A stretch of 15,323 nucleotides of DNA from Chloroflexota bacterium (GTDB lineage Bacteria > Chloroflexota > Dehalococcoidia > GIF9 > UBA5629). The translations under genes were made by a program, and so were the position numbers. The stretch lies in the NCBI GenBank assembly GCA_026389695.1, contig JAPLHI010000136.1:1-15323 (forward strand), read 5' to 3'. Below, one piece after another: positions 6,995 to 12,837 of this stretch. Position 1 is the first letter of the stretch. Every line of letters starts with the position of its first letter. The notes under the pieces are model-generated. The model searched no databases, was not told the origin of the DNA, and was given only the letters and a program-made list of their open reading frames with translations.

Positions 6995-8089
6995 TCACGG
7001 TGAATCTATCTTGATTTTTTCAGCCTTCTGTTCGCTGCGGAAGTATTTATAAATTCCCCAGACCGTGGCTCCCACCGGCAGGGCAAAGATTATGCCCCAG
7101 TAACTACCCACATAGCCTCCCACCGTCATCAATATCATTACCACCGCGGGATCGAGCGGGAAATGTTTTTCCTGCACCCAGCCGGCGATAAGATTCACTA
7201 TTACCTGCGCTACCACTATCACCAGTATCGCACCCAGAATCATATCCGGCTTCAATGCGAGCGTGATCACCAAAATAATTGCTGCTGAGATAAAGGGCCC
7301 GATTATGGGTATGACCTGTGTGAACGCTGTAATAGCCCCCATGGCGGGCGCATACTCTTCGCCTAATATGAATAATCCTATAAAAACCAAGAAACCCGCT
7401 ACCGTGGCCAGTATGATCTGAAATCGGATATAGCGGCCCATCTGATCTCCAAAAATGGTAAGTATTTTATTGGTGTGCCGTGCCACATTGGCCGGCAGAA
7501 TTTCATTAAAATACTTACCGTAATTCTCATAACCGATAAGCACGAAGATGAGGAAAAACGGCAGGGTTATAAATCCCATTACGGTTGGCATACTTGCCGG
7601 TATTACCGCCACACTTCCCACCACAAAATCCTGCAGGAATTTGCCCACAGCGGGGCCTGCATCGGCCAGGGCTGACCTGGCCTTGTCGACAATATCAGGC
7701 GAAAGCTTCCCCATGATGCTATCCAGCCATTCGCTTGCCTGGGCCATGCTTTTCGTAACAAATTCCGGGGCTTTCTCTGTCAGCGCACCGGAGGCTGTAA
7801 CTATAGCCGCGCCTATATACACGATGAATAATACAAGTACCACGGTAAATACGATAAACACGATAATTACAGCTATGGCTCTTTTTGATTTTTTAGCTTT
7901 ACCTTTGGGCGGCAGAATTTTTTCCAGCCAGGTGACAAGTGGCATCAGCAAGTAGGCAAGCAGTATACCGACAAGGAAAGGAATCAATACGGCCATTGCT
8001 TTCCAGGCCAGCCAGATTACCAGGGCTGCGCCCAGCAGGATCAATATGGGTTTCCAATACTTGTTGAATGCGGTGCTTTCTGCTGCCAA
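6995..8089 (-). CDS. AI-2E family transporter (PerM/YdiK/TqsA type permease)
   Basis: A 364-residue, very hydrophobic membrane protein of the AI-2E exporter superfamily. It starts with two adjacent membrane helices (ILILLGAALVIWLAW; VLIPFLVGILLAYLL). A lysine-rich loop (KGKAKKSKR) and a third helix follow, then a long soluble stretch with SEWLDSIMGKL, then a C-terminal cluster of helices. The family signature FTQVIPIIGPFI is present. Members have been tied to autoinducer-2 or indole export or to sodium/proton exchange, so the cargo is not predictable. The longest frame begins at TTG 8104, but that codon is part of the GGAGG ribosome-binding site (8102-8098). A TTG at 8089 lies 8 bases beyond GGAGG and is the likely start. 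The gene is divergent from the DUF763 gene. Confidence 0.88.
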   Translation of the reverse strand: MAAESTAFNKYWKPILILLGAALVIWLAWKAMAVLIPFLVGILLAYLLMPLVTWLEKILPPKGKAKKSKRAIAVIIVFIVFTVVLVLFIVYIGAAIVTASGALTEKAPEFVTKSMAQASEWLDSIMGKLSPDIVDKARSALADAGPAVGKFLQDFVVGSVAVIPASMPTVMGFITLPFFLIFVLIGYENYGKYFNEILPANVARHTNKILTIFGDQMGRYIRFQIILATVAGFLVFIGLFILGEEYAPAMGAITAFTQVIPIIGPFISAAIILVITLALKPDMILGAILVIVVAQVIVNLIAGWVQEKHFPLDPAVVMILMTVGGYVGSYWGIIFALPVGATVWGIYKYFRSEQKAEKIKIDSP

Positions 8090-8097
8090 TTCAATCA

Positions 8098-8102
8098 CCT
8101 CC
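8098..8102 (-). promoter_or_regulatory. Ribosome-binding site deciding the permease start
   Basis: GGAGG on the minus strand (8102 to 8098) is followed by eight bases and TTG at 8089-8087. The upstream TTG at 8104 overlaps the ribosome-binding site and can be set aside. Confidence 0.7.
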
Positions 8103-8144
8103 AATTCTGCTATTATTTAACCACCCGGGAATTATATATTAAAC

Positions 8145-9230
8145 ATGACTGATCTACCGCGACGCACCGGTACGGCACATCTTCCGCTCCACGGCGGGAA
8201 GGCCCCGGCATGGCTATTCTCACGCATGACAAAGCTGGCACGGGAAATCACTGTGGCCATTGTATCAGACTTCGGCCCGGGGGAAATGTTGCACCGCCTT
8301 TCCGATCCCTACTGGTTTCAGGCTTTCGGCTGCGTGCTGGGCTTTGACTGGCACTCCAGCGGAGTAACTACCACCGTCTGCGGCGCAGTTAAGGAAGGTA
8401 TCAGGGGAATGGAATCCGACCTCGGCTTCTTCGTAGCCGGCGGCAAGGGAGGAACCGCACGTAAAACACCTGCCGAGATAGAGAACGCCGGTCACCTGAT
8501 TAAAGCCGATCCCGCCAATCTGATCTACGCCAGCAGGATGGCCGCCAAAGTGGATAACAACGCTGTGCAGGACGGCTACCAGCTTTATCACCATGTATTC
8601 TGCTTCACCAGAGACGGTAACTGGGCGGTAATACAGCAGGGTATGAACGAGGAAAACCGCTATGCCCGGCGCTACCACTGGCTGGGCGAGAAGGTGTCTG
8701 ATTTCGTCTGCGAACCACATTCAGCCATCTGCGCCGAAGCTACGGCAGGCACCTTGAACCTGGTGGCTGCGGAAAGCCATGATGCCAGGGAAACCATCGC
8801 CGGCATTTCGCAGCAGGAGAAGCCGGATAAAATCCTGGAACAACTGAAGAAGCTGCAGAACCTAAAACTGCCGCGACGGCACGAAATAATACTGAGGGAT
8901 ATCCACCCGGATCGGCTTTATAAAATATTTGTGCAGACGTATGAGAGGCAGCCGGCGAATTTCGAAAAGCTGCTTGGTATGCAAGGGGTCGGGGCCAAGA
9001 CCCTGCGCGCGCTCAGCCTGATATCGGAAATAATTTACGGAGTGCCCGTCAGCTTCCGTGATCCCGCGCGCTTCAGCTTCGCCCACGGCGGCAAGGATGG
9101 TATACCCTACCCGGTGGATAAAAAGACCTACGATAAGAGCATCGAGATACTGCACAACGCGCTGGAAAGAGCCAGGGTTGAAGATAAAGAGAAGGTATCC
9201 GCCATCCGGCGGCTCAAACTCTGGCTTTAA
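8145..9230 (+). CDS. DUF763 domain protein with a C-terminal helix-hairpin-helix-like segment
   Basis: A 361-residue protein recognised as DUF763, a family of unknown function found in archaea and some bacteria. Family-defining blocks are present: RRTGTAHLPLHGGKAPAWLF near the start, RLSDPYWFQAFGCVLGFDWH, SSGVTTTVCGA, GGKGGTARKTP, SRMAAKVDNNAVQDGYQ and the segment around WAVIQQGMNEENRYARRYHW. Near the C-terminus LLGMQGVGAKTLRALSLIS has the pattern of a helix-hairpin-helix, which often binds DNA, and family members have been suspected of nucleic-acid roles; that is inference. The ATG at 8145 has no Shine-Dalgarno sequence. An AT-rich TATATATT tract ends four bases before it, so a leaderless message is possible, but no matching -35 box was seen. 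It is divergent from the permease and its last 17 bases overlap the convergent quinone reductase gene. Confidence 0.92.
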   Translation: MTDLPRRTGTAHLPLHGGKAPAWLFSRMTKLAREITVAIVSDFGPGEMLHRLSDPYWFQAFGCVLGFDWHSSGVTTTVCGAVKEGIRGMESDLGFFVAGGKGGTARKTPAEIENAGHLIKADPANLIYASRMAAKVDNNAVQDGYQLYHHVFCFTRDGNWAVIQQGMNEENRYARRYHWLGEKVSDFVCEPHSAICAEATAGTLNLVAAESHDARETIAGISQQEKPDKILEQLKKLQNLKLPRRHEIILRDIHPDRLYKIFVQTYERQPANFEKLLGMQGVGAKTLRALSLISEIIYGVPVSFRDPARFSFAHGGKDGIPYPVDKKTYDKSIEILHNALERARVEDKEKVSAIRRLKLWL

Positions 9231-9822
9231 CCGGTGGGAAATATTGCGTCACGGTTTCAGCTACTTCGTTAAGCCATACTTTACGCTGCTCATCCGTGCT
9301 GGTGACCATAACACTGAACATTTTCCGATAAAAGTTGTTTACACCGCATAAAGCAAAAACACAGTTTTTCCAGAGTGTCTGCAGCGGATCGCCGAAAGCT
9401 TCAAGCTCTCTTTGCAGCGGCGTGTTGGAGGTATTAAATACCAGAGCAGCCTTAGCACTTAGCAGGCCGATGGGGACACCCTCACCGCTGTCACCCTCTG
9501 CAAACTCATAAGCGACTCCGGGACGGAACACACGGTCGATATAGCCTTTAAGAATGGCCGGAGGCTGCCCCCACCAGTCAGGGTGTATTAGGACAATACC
9601 ATCGGCGCCTGTCAGCTCTTTACAGTGATTTTCAATTATAGCGGGCACACCCGCATTTTTGGGAATTTCAGTATCAGGTAAAACAGCCTGAAAATCTTCC
9701 TCATACAGGTCATGGAAAATGACTTCATGCCCGTTTTCACTACAGGTGCGAACAGTCACATCAGCGATGGCGTGATTGAAGCTGCCTTTATGCGGATGGG
9801 CAAGGATGATCAGGATTTTCAC
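9214..9822 (-). CDS. NAD(P)H:quinone oxidoreductase-like flavodoxin-fold protein (MdaB/KefF/NQO family)
   Basis: A 202-residue protein of the flavodoxin-like NAD(P)H dehydrogenase (quinone) family, likely FMN- or FAD-binding and two-electron reducing. It has the N-terminal flavin phosphate loop ILIILAHPHKGSFNHAI, the block GIVLIHPDWWGQPPAILKGYIDRVF and a C-terminal helix typical of the family. Relatives include MdaB, KefF and eukaryotic NQO1; the substrate may be quinones, nitro compounds or azo dyes. The frame opens at TTG 9858, but that TTG is the start of a TTGACA -35 box. The GTG at 9822, immediately before the first beta strand (KILIIL), is seven bases past the -10 box and is therefore chosen, implying a leaderless message. 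The gene is divergent from the gamma carbonic anhydrase and overlaps the DUF763 gene tail-to-tail by 17 bases. Confidence 0.88.
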   Translation of the reverse strand: MKILIILAHPHKGSFNHAIADVTVRTCSENGHEVIFHDLYEEDFQAVLPDTEIPKNAGVPAIIENHCKELTGADGIVLIHPDWWGQPPAILKGYIDRVFRPGVAYEFAEGDSGEGVPIGLLSAKAALVFNTSNTPLQRELEAFGDPLQTLWKNCVFALCGVNNFYRKMFSVMVTSTDEQRKVWLNEVAETVTQYFPPVKARV

Positions 9823-9829
9823 AGGGAAG

Positions 9830-9858
9830 ATTGTATTTATCCGCGACTTGCATGTCAA
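9830..9858 (-). promoter_or_regulatory. Near-consensus promoter for a leaderless quinone reductase message
   Basis: On the minus strand TTGACA (9858-9853) is followed after exactly 17 bases by TACAAT (9835-9830). Seven bases later is GTG (9822), where transcription itself should begin. The promoter lies inside what the longest open frame would call coding sequence. Confidence 0.7.
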
Positions 9859-9890
9859 TTACAATCAAGAGCATAGATAAGGGCATAGAG

Positions 9891-9896
9891 TATAAT
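9891..9896 (+). promoter_or_regulatory. Likely -10 box for the gamma carbonic anhydrase gene
   Basis: A perfect TATAAT lies 37 bases before the ATG at 9934. The matching -35 position is poor (AGAGCA at 9868-9873, 17-base spacing), so the promoter may be weak or activator-dependent. Confidence 0.4.
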
Positions 9897-9933
9897 TATT
9901 CACAGCAATAATTTATCCGTCAAGGAGGGGTCC

Positions 9934-10446
9934 ATGATAAGAAGCTATCAGGGAAAGACACCCCGTATTCATCCCTCAGGCTTTGTCAGCGAGGCCGCCT
10001 ACATTGTGGGCGATGTGGAGATAGGAGAAAACTCCAATATCTGGCCGGGAGCAGTGATACGTGGTGATTTCGGCAAAATTGTAATTGGCAAGAATACCAG
10101 CGTTGAGGATAATTGTGTTATTCATACGGCGGATGAAATAATCATCGGTGACAATGTGATTATCGGGCATACTGCCGCGGTGCATTGTAAAAATATTGGC
10201 GATAACTGCTTGATCGGTATCAGCGCAGTGCTATTGCAGGATGCTGAAATTGGCCGTTCATGTATGGTGGCGGCAGGGGCGCTCGTTCCTCCCGGTATGA
10301 AGGTGCCAGAAAAATCACTTATTATGGGGTCGCCCGCCAGGATAAAAGAGCGGCTATCCGATGAAAAGCTGGCGCTGGTGCGCCTTGGCGCCGATGCTTA
10401 TGTGGATATAGCACAGGAATATAAAAGAGCAGGCTACGAGGGTTGA
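9934..10446 (+). CDS. Gamma-class carbonic anhydrase-like protein (left-handed beta helix)
   Basis: A 170-residue hexapeptide-repeat protein forming a left-handed parallel beta helix, of the gamma carbonic anhydrase (Cam/CamH/YrdA) type. The repeats run from about residue 20 to 125 (IVGDVEIGENSNIWPGAVIRGD, written in part; VIIGHTAAVHC; LIGISAVL). The three expected metal ligands are present as His64 (CVIHTA), His79 (IGHTA) and His84 (AVHC), with the same five-residue spacing as the second pair in Cam, so a trimeric zinc or iron site is plausible. The short acidic-loop-less form matches CamH-like rather than Cam proteins, in which activity is variable. The start is firm: AAGGAGG at 9922-9928 lies five bases before the ATG. 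It looks like a single-gene unit sharing its upstream region with the divergent quinone reductase. Confidence 0.9.
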   Translation: MIRSYQGKTPRIHPSGFVSEAAYIVGDVEIGENSNIWPGAVIRGDFGKIVIGKNTSVEDNCVIHTADEIIIGDNVIIGHTAAVHCKNIGDNCLIGISAVLLQDAEIGRSCMVAAGALVPPGMKVPEKSLIMGSPARIKERLSDEKLALVRLGADAYVDIAQEYKRAGYEG

Positions 10447-10515
10447 TTCTCATTATCTTTCTTCTGCGAGATGTTCCCTCTCTTAGTTAGCAGCGATGAC
10501 GCCTTATGCCTGAAG

Positions 10516-10545
10516 TTGCTATTGCTATATTCTGAGGACTATACT
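10516..10545 (+). promoter_or_regulatory. Possible promoter for the lipoprotein gene
   Basis: TTGCTA (10516-10521) is followed after 18 bases by TATACT (10540-10545). Transcription would start near 10552, giving a leader of about 36 bases with no clear Shine-Dalgarno sequence. The rest of the 141-base gap holds nothing else I can name, including no terminator hairpin. Confidence 0.4.
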
Positions 10546-10587
10546 TTCATCGTTCCTTGATCACCAAATAACGTATTTTACAGAACT

Positions 10588-11526
10588 ATGCCTGTCTTAA
10601 AAGATATGCAGTTCATCAAACGCAGGACTGAACTCCGTTCCGTAGCTTTCGTTGCCATCATTTTTATAACGTTGTTATATGCCTGCGCTGCTCCACCGGA
10701 AAAAGCTGCCGCAAATATCGAAGTGACGTCATTGGAGGTAACTCCCGCTAAGGCGGCCCCGGGTCAGGAGGTTACAGTTACCGCCAGAATTGCCAACACG
10801 GGCAATATGATCGGCAATTACAACGCTGTGTTGCTGATAAACGGAGAACAGGCCGACAGCAAGCTAATGACCATACCGGAAAATGTGACCAAAACAGCCA
10901 CCTTCACCATTTCACTGGATAAACCGGGGACATACTCTATCAAGCTGGACACATTGAGCAAGGTTTTAAAAGTCAGCGCCATGATAGAAAAGGAAGTGGA
11001 GTTGAAGTATGACACCGGCAATTCCAAGGATGCCCTGTGGGCCGGGACCGACGGCGGCTTCCTCATCGATTTCACTCCGCCGGGCCAGTCTTTTAAGATC
11101 AAGAAAATACGCATTTGCGGCGGCATTTACGGCGTGGGGTGGGAAGGTAAAAGCTTCGAATTGTACATTCTTGATAAGGACAGAAATACTATCTTGAGTG
11201 ACACTTACGCCGTAGATAAATTCCCCGTCAGAGGAGCATTTCCTTACCAGCCCCCGGTATGGGTAGATTTCGATATTCCCCCAACGGCTGTAGTTGATAA
11301 ATTCTACGTATATTTATTTACCAATATGAAACGGCATTACGGGATTCAGATTGGTGTAGACGACAGCATCGTCAATGCGCATTCCAGTTTGGCTGCCGGC
11401 AAGCCTCCCGCAATCACTGTAACACAGTTGTCATATGTATATACCGGCAATTTCTGGTACAGTGACGACAGTAAGGTGAACTGGATGATCAGGGTGGTCG
11501 GGACCACTCTCGTACCTGGTGATTAG
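10588..11526 (+). CDS. Putative secreted lipoprotein with a CARDB/Ig-like domain
   Basis: A 312-residue protein with a lipoprotein signal: basic residues (KRRTELR), one hydrophobic segment (about 18-31) and a lipobox-like LYAC with Cys33. After a short linker comes a beta-rich domain (about 43-130) with the CARDB-type pattern: VTSLEVTPAKAAPGQEVTV, IANTG and TFTISLDKPGTYSIKLD. This type is common in surface proteins of Dehalococcoidia and some archaea. The C-terminal part (about 135-312) is rich in aromatic and Gly residues (ICGGIYGVGWEG, PPVWVDFDIPP, YTGNFWYSDDSKVNWMIRVVG) and looks like a beta-sandwich that I cannot assign to a family. Outside-surface location and binding of a polymer or partner are inferences. 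An alternative start is the ATG at 10606. The gene ends ten bases from the convergent TetR gene. Confidence 0.75.
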   Translation: MPVLKDMQFIKRRTELRSVAFVAIIFITLLYACAAPPEKAAANIEVTSLEVTPAKAAPGQEVTVTARIANTGNMIGNYNAVLLINGEQADSKLMTIPENVTKTATFTISLDKPGTYSIKLDTLSKVLKVSAMIEKEVELKYDTGNSKDALWAGTDGGFLIDFTPPGQSFKIKKIRICGGIYGVGWEGKSFELYILDKDRNTILSDTYAVDKFPVRGAFPYQPPVWVDFDIPPTAVVDKFYVYLFTNMKRHYGIQIGVDDSIVNAHSSLAAGKPPAITVTQLSYVYTGNFWYSDDSKVNWMIRVVGTTLVPGD

Positions 11527-11536
11527 CGCTCAATAT

Positions 11537-12196
11537 CTACTGGGGCACAGTTTTTGTATCGACACAGCCGCGAGCCATGGAAACCGCCAGATCCTCCAAG
11601 ATGCCGGCATATTGCTCAACCGTATAAAGCTCATGCAGGTGCCAGCGTTTCAATACCCATACATGGCACATCGCCACGATATTGTAGGCAGTGACTAATG
11701 GATCCGCGTTCTTGAAACGGCCCTTTTCAATGCCAAGCTCAATAACATGTTTTACTATATTTACCGAGAACAGCTCAATATTCATAATATCTTTTAATTG
11801 TTCGCTGTTGAGATATCTCGACACGCTGTACCAGAAAATAATTGAATCCTGCATGTTATCTATCATGAAAAGCAACTCACGCGTGGTTTTTCTCAGGGCG
11901 TCCTCGGGCGACATATGCGCTATGTCTTTGCGTAATCCCTTCTCCCACCTGTTGAGATCCTCGGTTGTTATCTGGCTGAATATCTTGAGGAAATCTTCCT
12001 TGGCCTTGATGTAGTAATACAACGTGCCCGGGCTCATCTGGCAGGCTTCTGCTATCTCCCTGGTGGTCACCTGCATATAGCCTCTTTTAAAGAATAAAGA
12101 GGCGGCAATCCGGGAGATTTGCCTTATTTTAGTATTCCTCAGCTTGATTGTTTTGCTTGAGCTGCCCGGCCTCTTGTTCACTTTTTTATTTACCAT
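11537..12196 (-). CDS. TetR/AcrR-family transcriptional regulator
   Basis: A 219-residue regulator. After a basic N-terminal tail (KKVNKRPGSSSKTIKLR), the TetR DNA-binding domain occupies about residues 23-70: helix IRQISRIAASLFFKRGYMQV (written to its end at 43), then the helix-turn-helix TTREIAEACQMSPGTLYYYI and KAKEDFL. The remaining helical domain (about 75-215) would bind an effector and dimerise; its ligand is not predictable. Many TetR proteins with this kind of C-terminus control fatty-acid or CoA-thioester genes, but nothing here proves that. ATG 12196 is used; no Shine-Dalgarno sequence precedes it. The gene has a good promoter at 12230-12258 and probably represses itself and perhaps its divergent neighbour, since an imperfect palindrome (12261-12290) and a pair of direct repeats (12198-12223) lie in the shared region. 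Confidence 0.9.
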   Translation of the reverse strand: MVNKKVNKRPGSSSKTIKLRNTKIRQISRIAASLFFKRGYMQVTTREIAEACQMSPGTLYYYIKAKEDFLKIFSQITTEDLNRWEKGLRKDIAHMSPEDALRKTTRELLFMIDNMQDSIIFWYSVSRYLNSEQLKDIMNIELFSVNIVKHVIELGIEKGRFKNADPLVTAYNIVAMCHVWVLKRWHLHELYTVEQYAGILEDLAVSMARGCVDTKTVPQ

Positions 12197-12197
12197 T

Positions 12198-12223
12198 GTT
12201 CAACGCTTTAAATACAGGTTCAA
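12198..12223. repeat. Direct repeat GTTCAA, 20-base period, between tetR promoter and start
   Basis: GTTCAA occurs at 12198-12203 and 12218-12223, each followed closely by a CGC (GTTCAACGC and GTTCAATAACGC). The period of 20 bases is close to two helical turns, and both copies lie between the -10 box and start codon of the TetR gene. A regulator-binding role is a guess. Confidence 0.25.
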
Positions 12224-12229
12224 TAACGC

Positions 12230-12258
12230 ATTATATACGAACTGCGCTGCATTCACAA
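12230..12258 (-). promoter_or_regulatory. Promoter of the TetR-family gene
   Basis: On the minus strand TTGTGA (12258-12253) is followed after 17 bases by a perfect TATAAT (12235-12230). Transcription would begin near 12223, about 27 bases ahead of the ATG. Confidence 0.55.
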
Positions 12259-12260
12259 TT

Positions 12261-12290
12261 CCGCAGTTTTAGACTTAATAAAAGTTGCGG
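12261..12290. repeat. Imperfect 30-base palindrome, candidate operator
   Basis: CCGCA-G-TTTTA (12261-12271) and TAAAA-GT-TGCGG (12279-12290) are inverted copies apart from a small central mismatch, around a seven-base centre. It directly abuts the -35 box of the TetR gene and lies about 29 bases upstream of the -35 box of the divergent unit. Size and position suit a TetR-type operator, though a DNA cruciform or RNA hairpin is possible. Confidence 0.4.
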
Positions 12291-12318
12291 GCACGAGTAT
12301 CTTATCCCCCCATTCTCG

Positions 12319-12348
12319 TTGCCGGATTTGGTGATTTCAACGTATAAT
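12319..12348 (+). promoter_or_regulatory. Promoter of the DUF2207-fragment gene
   Basis: TTGCCG (12319-12324) is followed after 18 bases by a perfect TATAAT (12343-12348). The expected start near 12355 gives a leader of about 26 bases before the ATG at 12381. Confidence 0.45.
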
Positions 12349-12380
12349 CAAGCAGGCTCCTGAATATATAGAGATTGCAC

Positions 12381-12764
12381 ATGAAACGTAAGGCGTTAAT
12401 CGTCACAGCATTTGTGTTACTTCTAGCCCGGCTGGCTGTAGATTGGAAGGCATTTGGTAAATACTTGAGGAAAATGTCCAAAGACGGTCAACTGGCCGCA
12501 GAAAGGCTCGATGTTTGGGACAGCTATTTCCCCTACGCGGTAATCTTCGGCATCGCCAATCCCTGGATCGCGCAATTCAGCCGCCTGGATGCGCCCGCGC
12601 CGGTATGGTTTTATGCTTACCCGCATACCAGTGGAAGCAGCCTGGATGTTCACACCCCCGCCACTCTTGCTTCTTTACAGGACGCCTTTAACGGCATGGT
12701 TAGCACGCTGCAGGGCAGCTCGTCAGGCGGAGGTGGCTCAGGTGGTGGTGGTGGAGCTGTCTGA
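12381..12764 (+). CDS. Short protein matching only the C-terminal end of DUF2207 membrane proteins
   Basis: A 127-residue protein with a hydrophobic N-terminal stretch (ALIVTAFVLLLARLAV) that could be a signal anchor. A block follows that matches the cytoplasmic tail of DUF2207 (YciQ-like) membrane proteins as I remember them: WKAFGKYLRKMS, then LDVWDSYFPYAVIFGIANPWIAQF, then PAPVWFYAYP, and a Ser/Gly-rich end (SSSGGGGSGGGGGAV). Full DUF2207 proteins are roughly 500-650 residues, with a large N-terminal domain and several membrane helices, all missing here. An in-frame TAG at 12369-12371 and the TetR gene further upstream rule out a longer frame. The ATG at 12381 is preferred over TTG 12375. 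It is either a decayed remnant or a real small paralogue; a promoter at 12319-12348 argues mildly for the latter. Confidence 0.6.
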   Translation: MKRKALIVTAFVLLLARLAVDWKAFGKYLRKMSKDGQLAAERLDVWDSYFPYAVIFGIANPWIAQFSRLDAPAPVWFYAYPHTSGSSLDVHTPATLASLQDAFNGMVSTLQGSSSGGGGSGGGGGAV

Positions 12765-12787
12765 GAGAAGTAAAAATCATCAATTTG

Positions 12788-12796
12788 TGTTATAGT
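12788..12796 (+). promoter_or_regulatory. Extended -10 promoter for the decarboxylase gene
   Basis: TGT-TATAGT (12788-12796) has the TGn extension and five of six -10 matches, with no recognisable -35 box. Transcription would start near 12803, leaving a leader of about 35 bases that includes the AAGG ribosome-binding site at 12826-12829. Confidence 0.35.
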
Positions 12797-12837
12797 TTAG
12801 TTTCCTGTTAATCGTGAAAGACAGTAAGGTTAAATAT

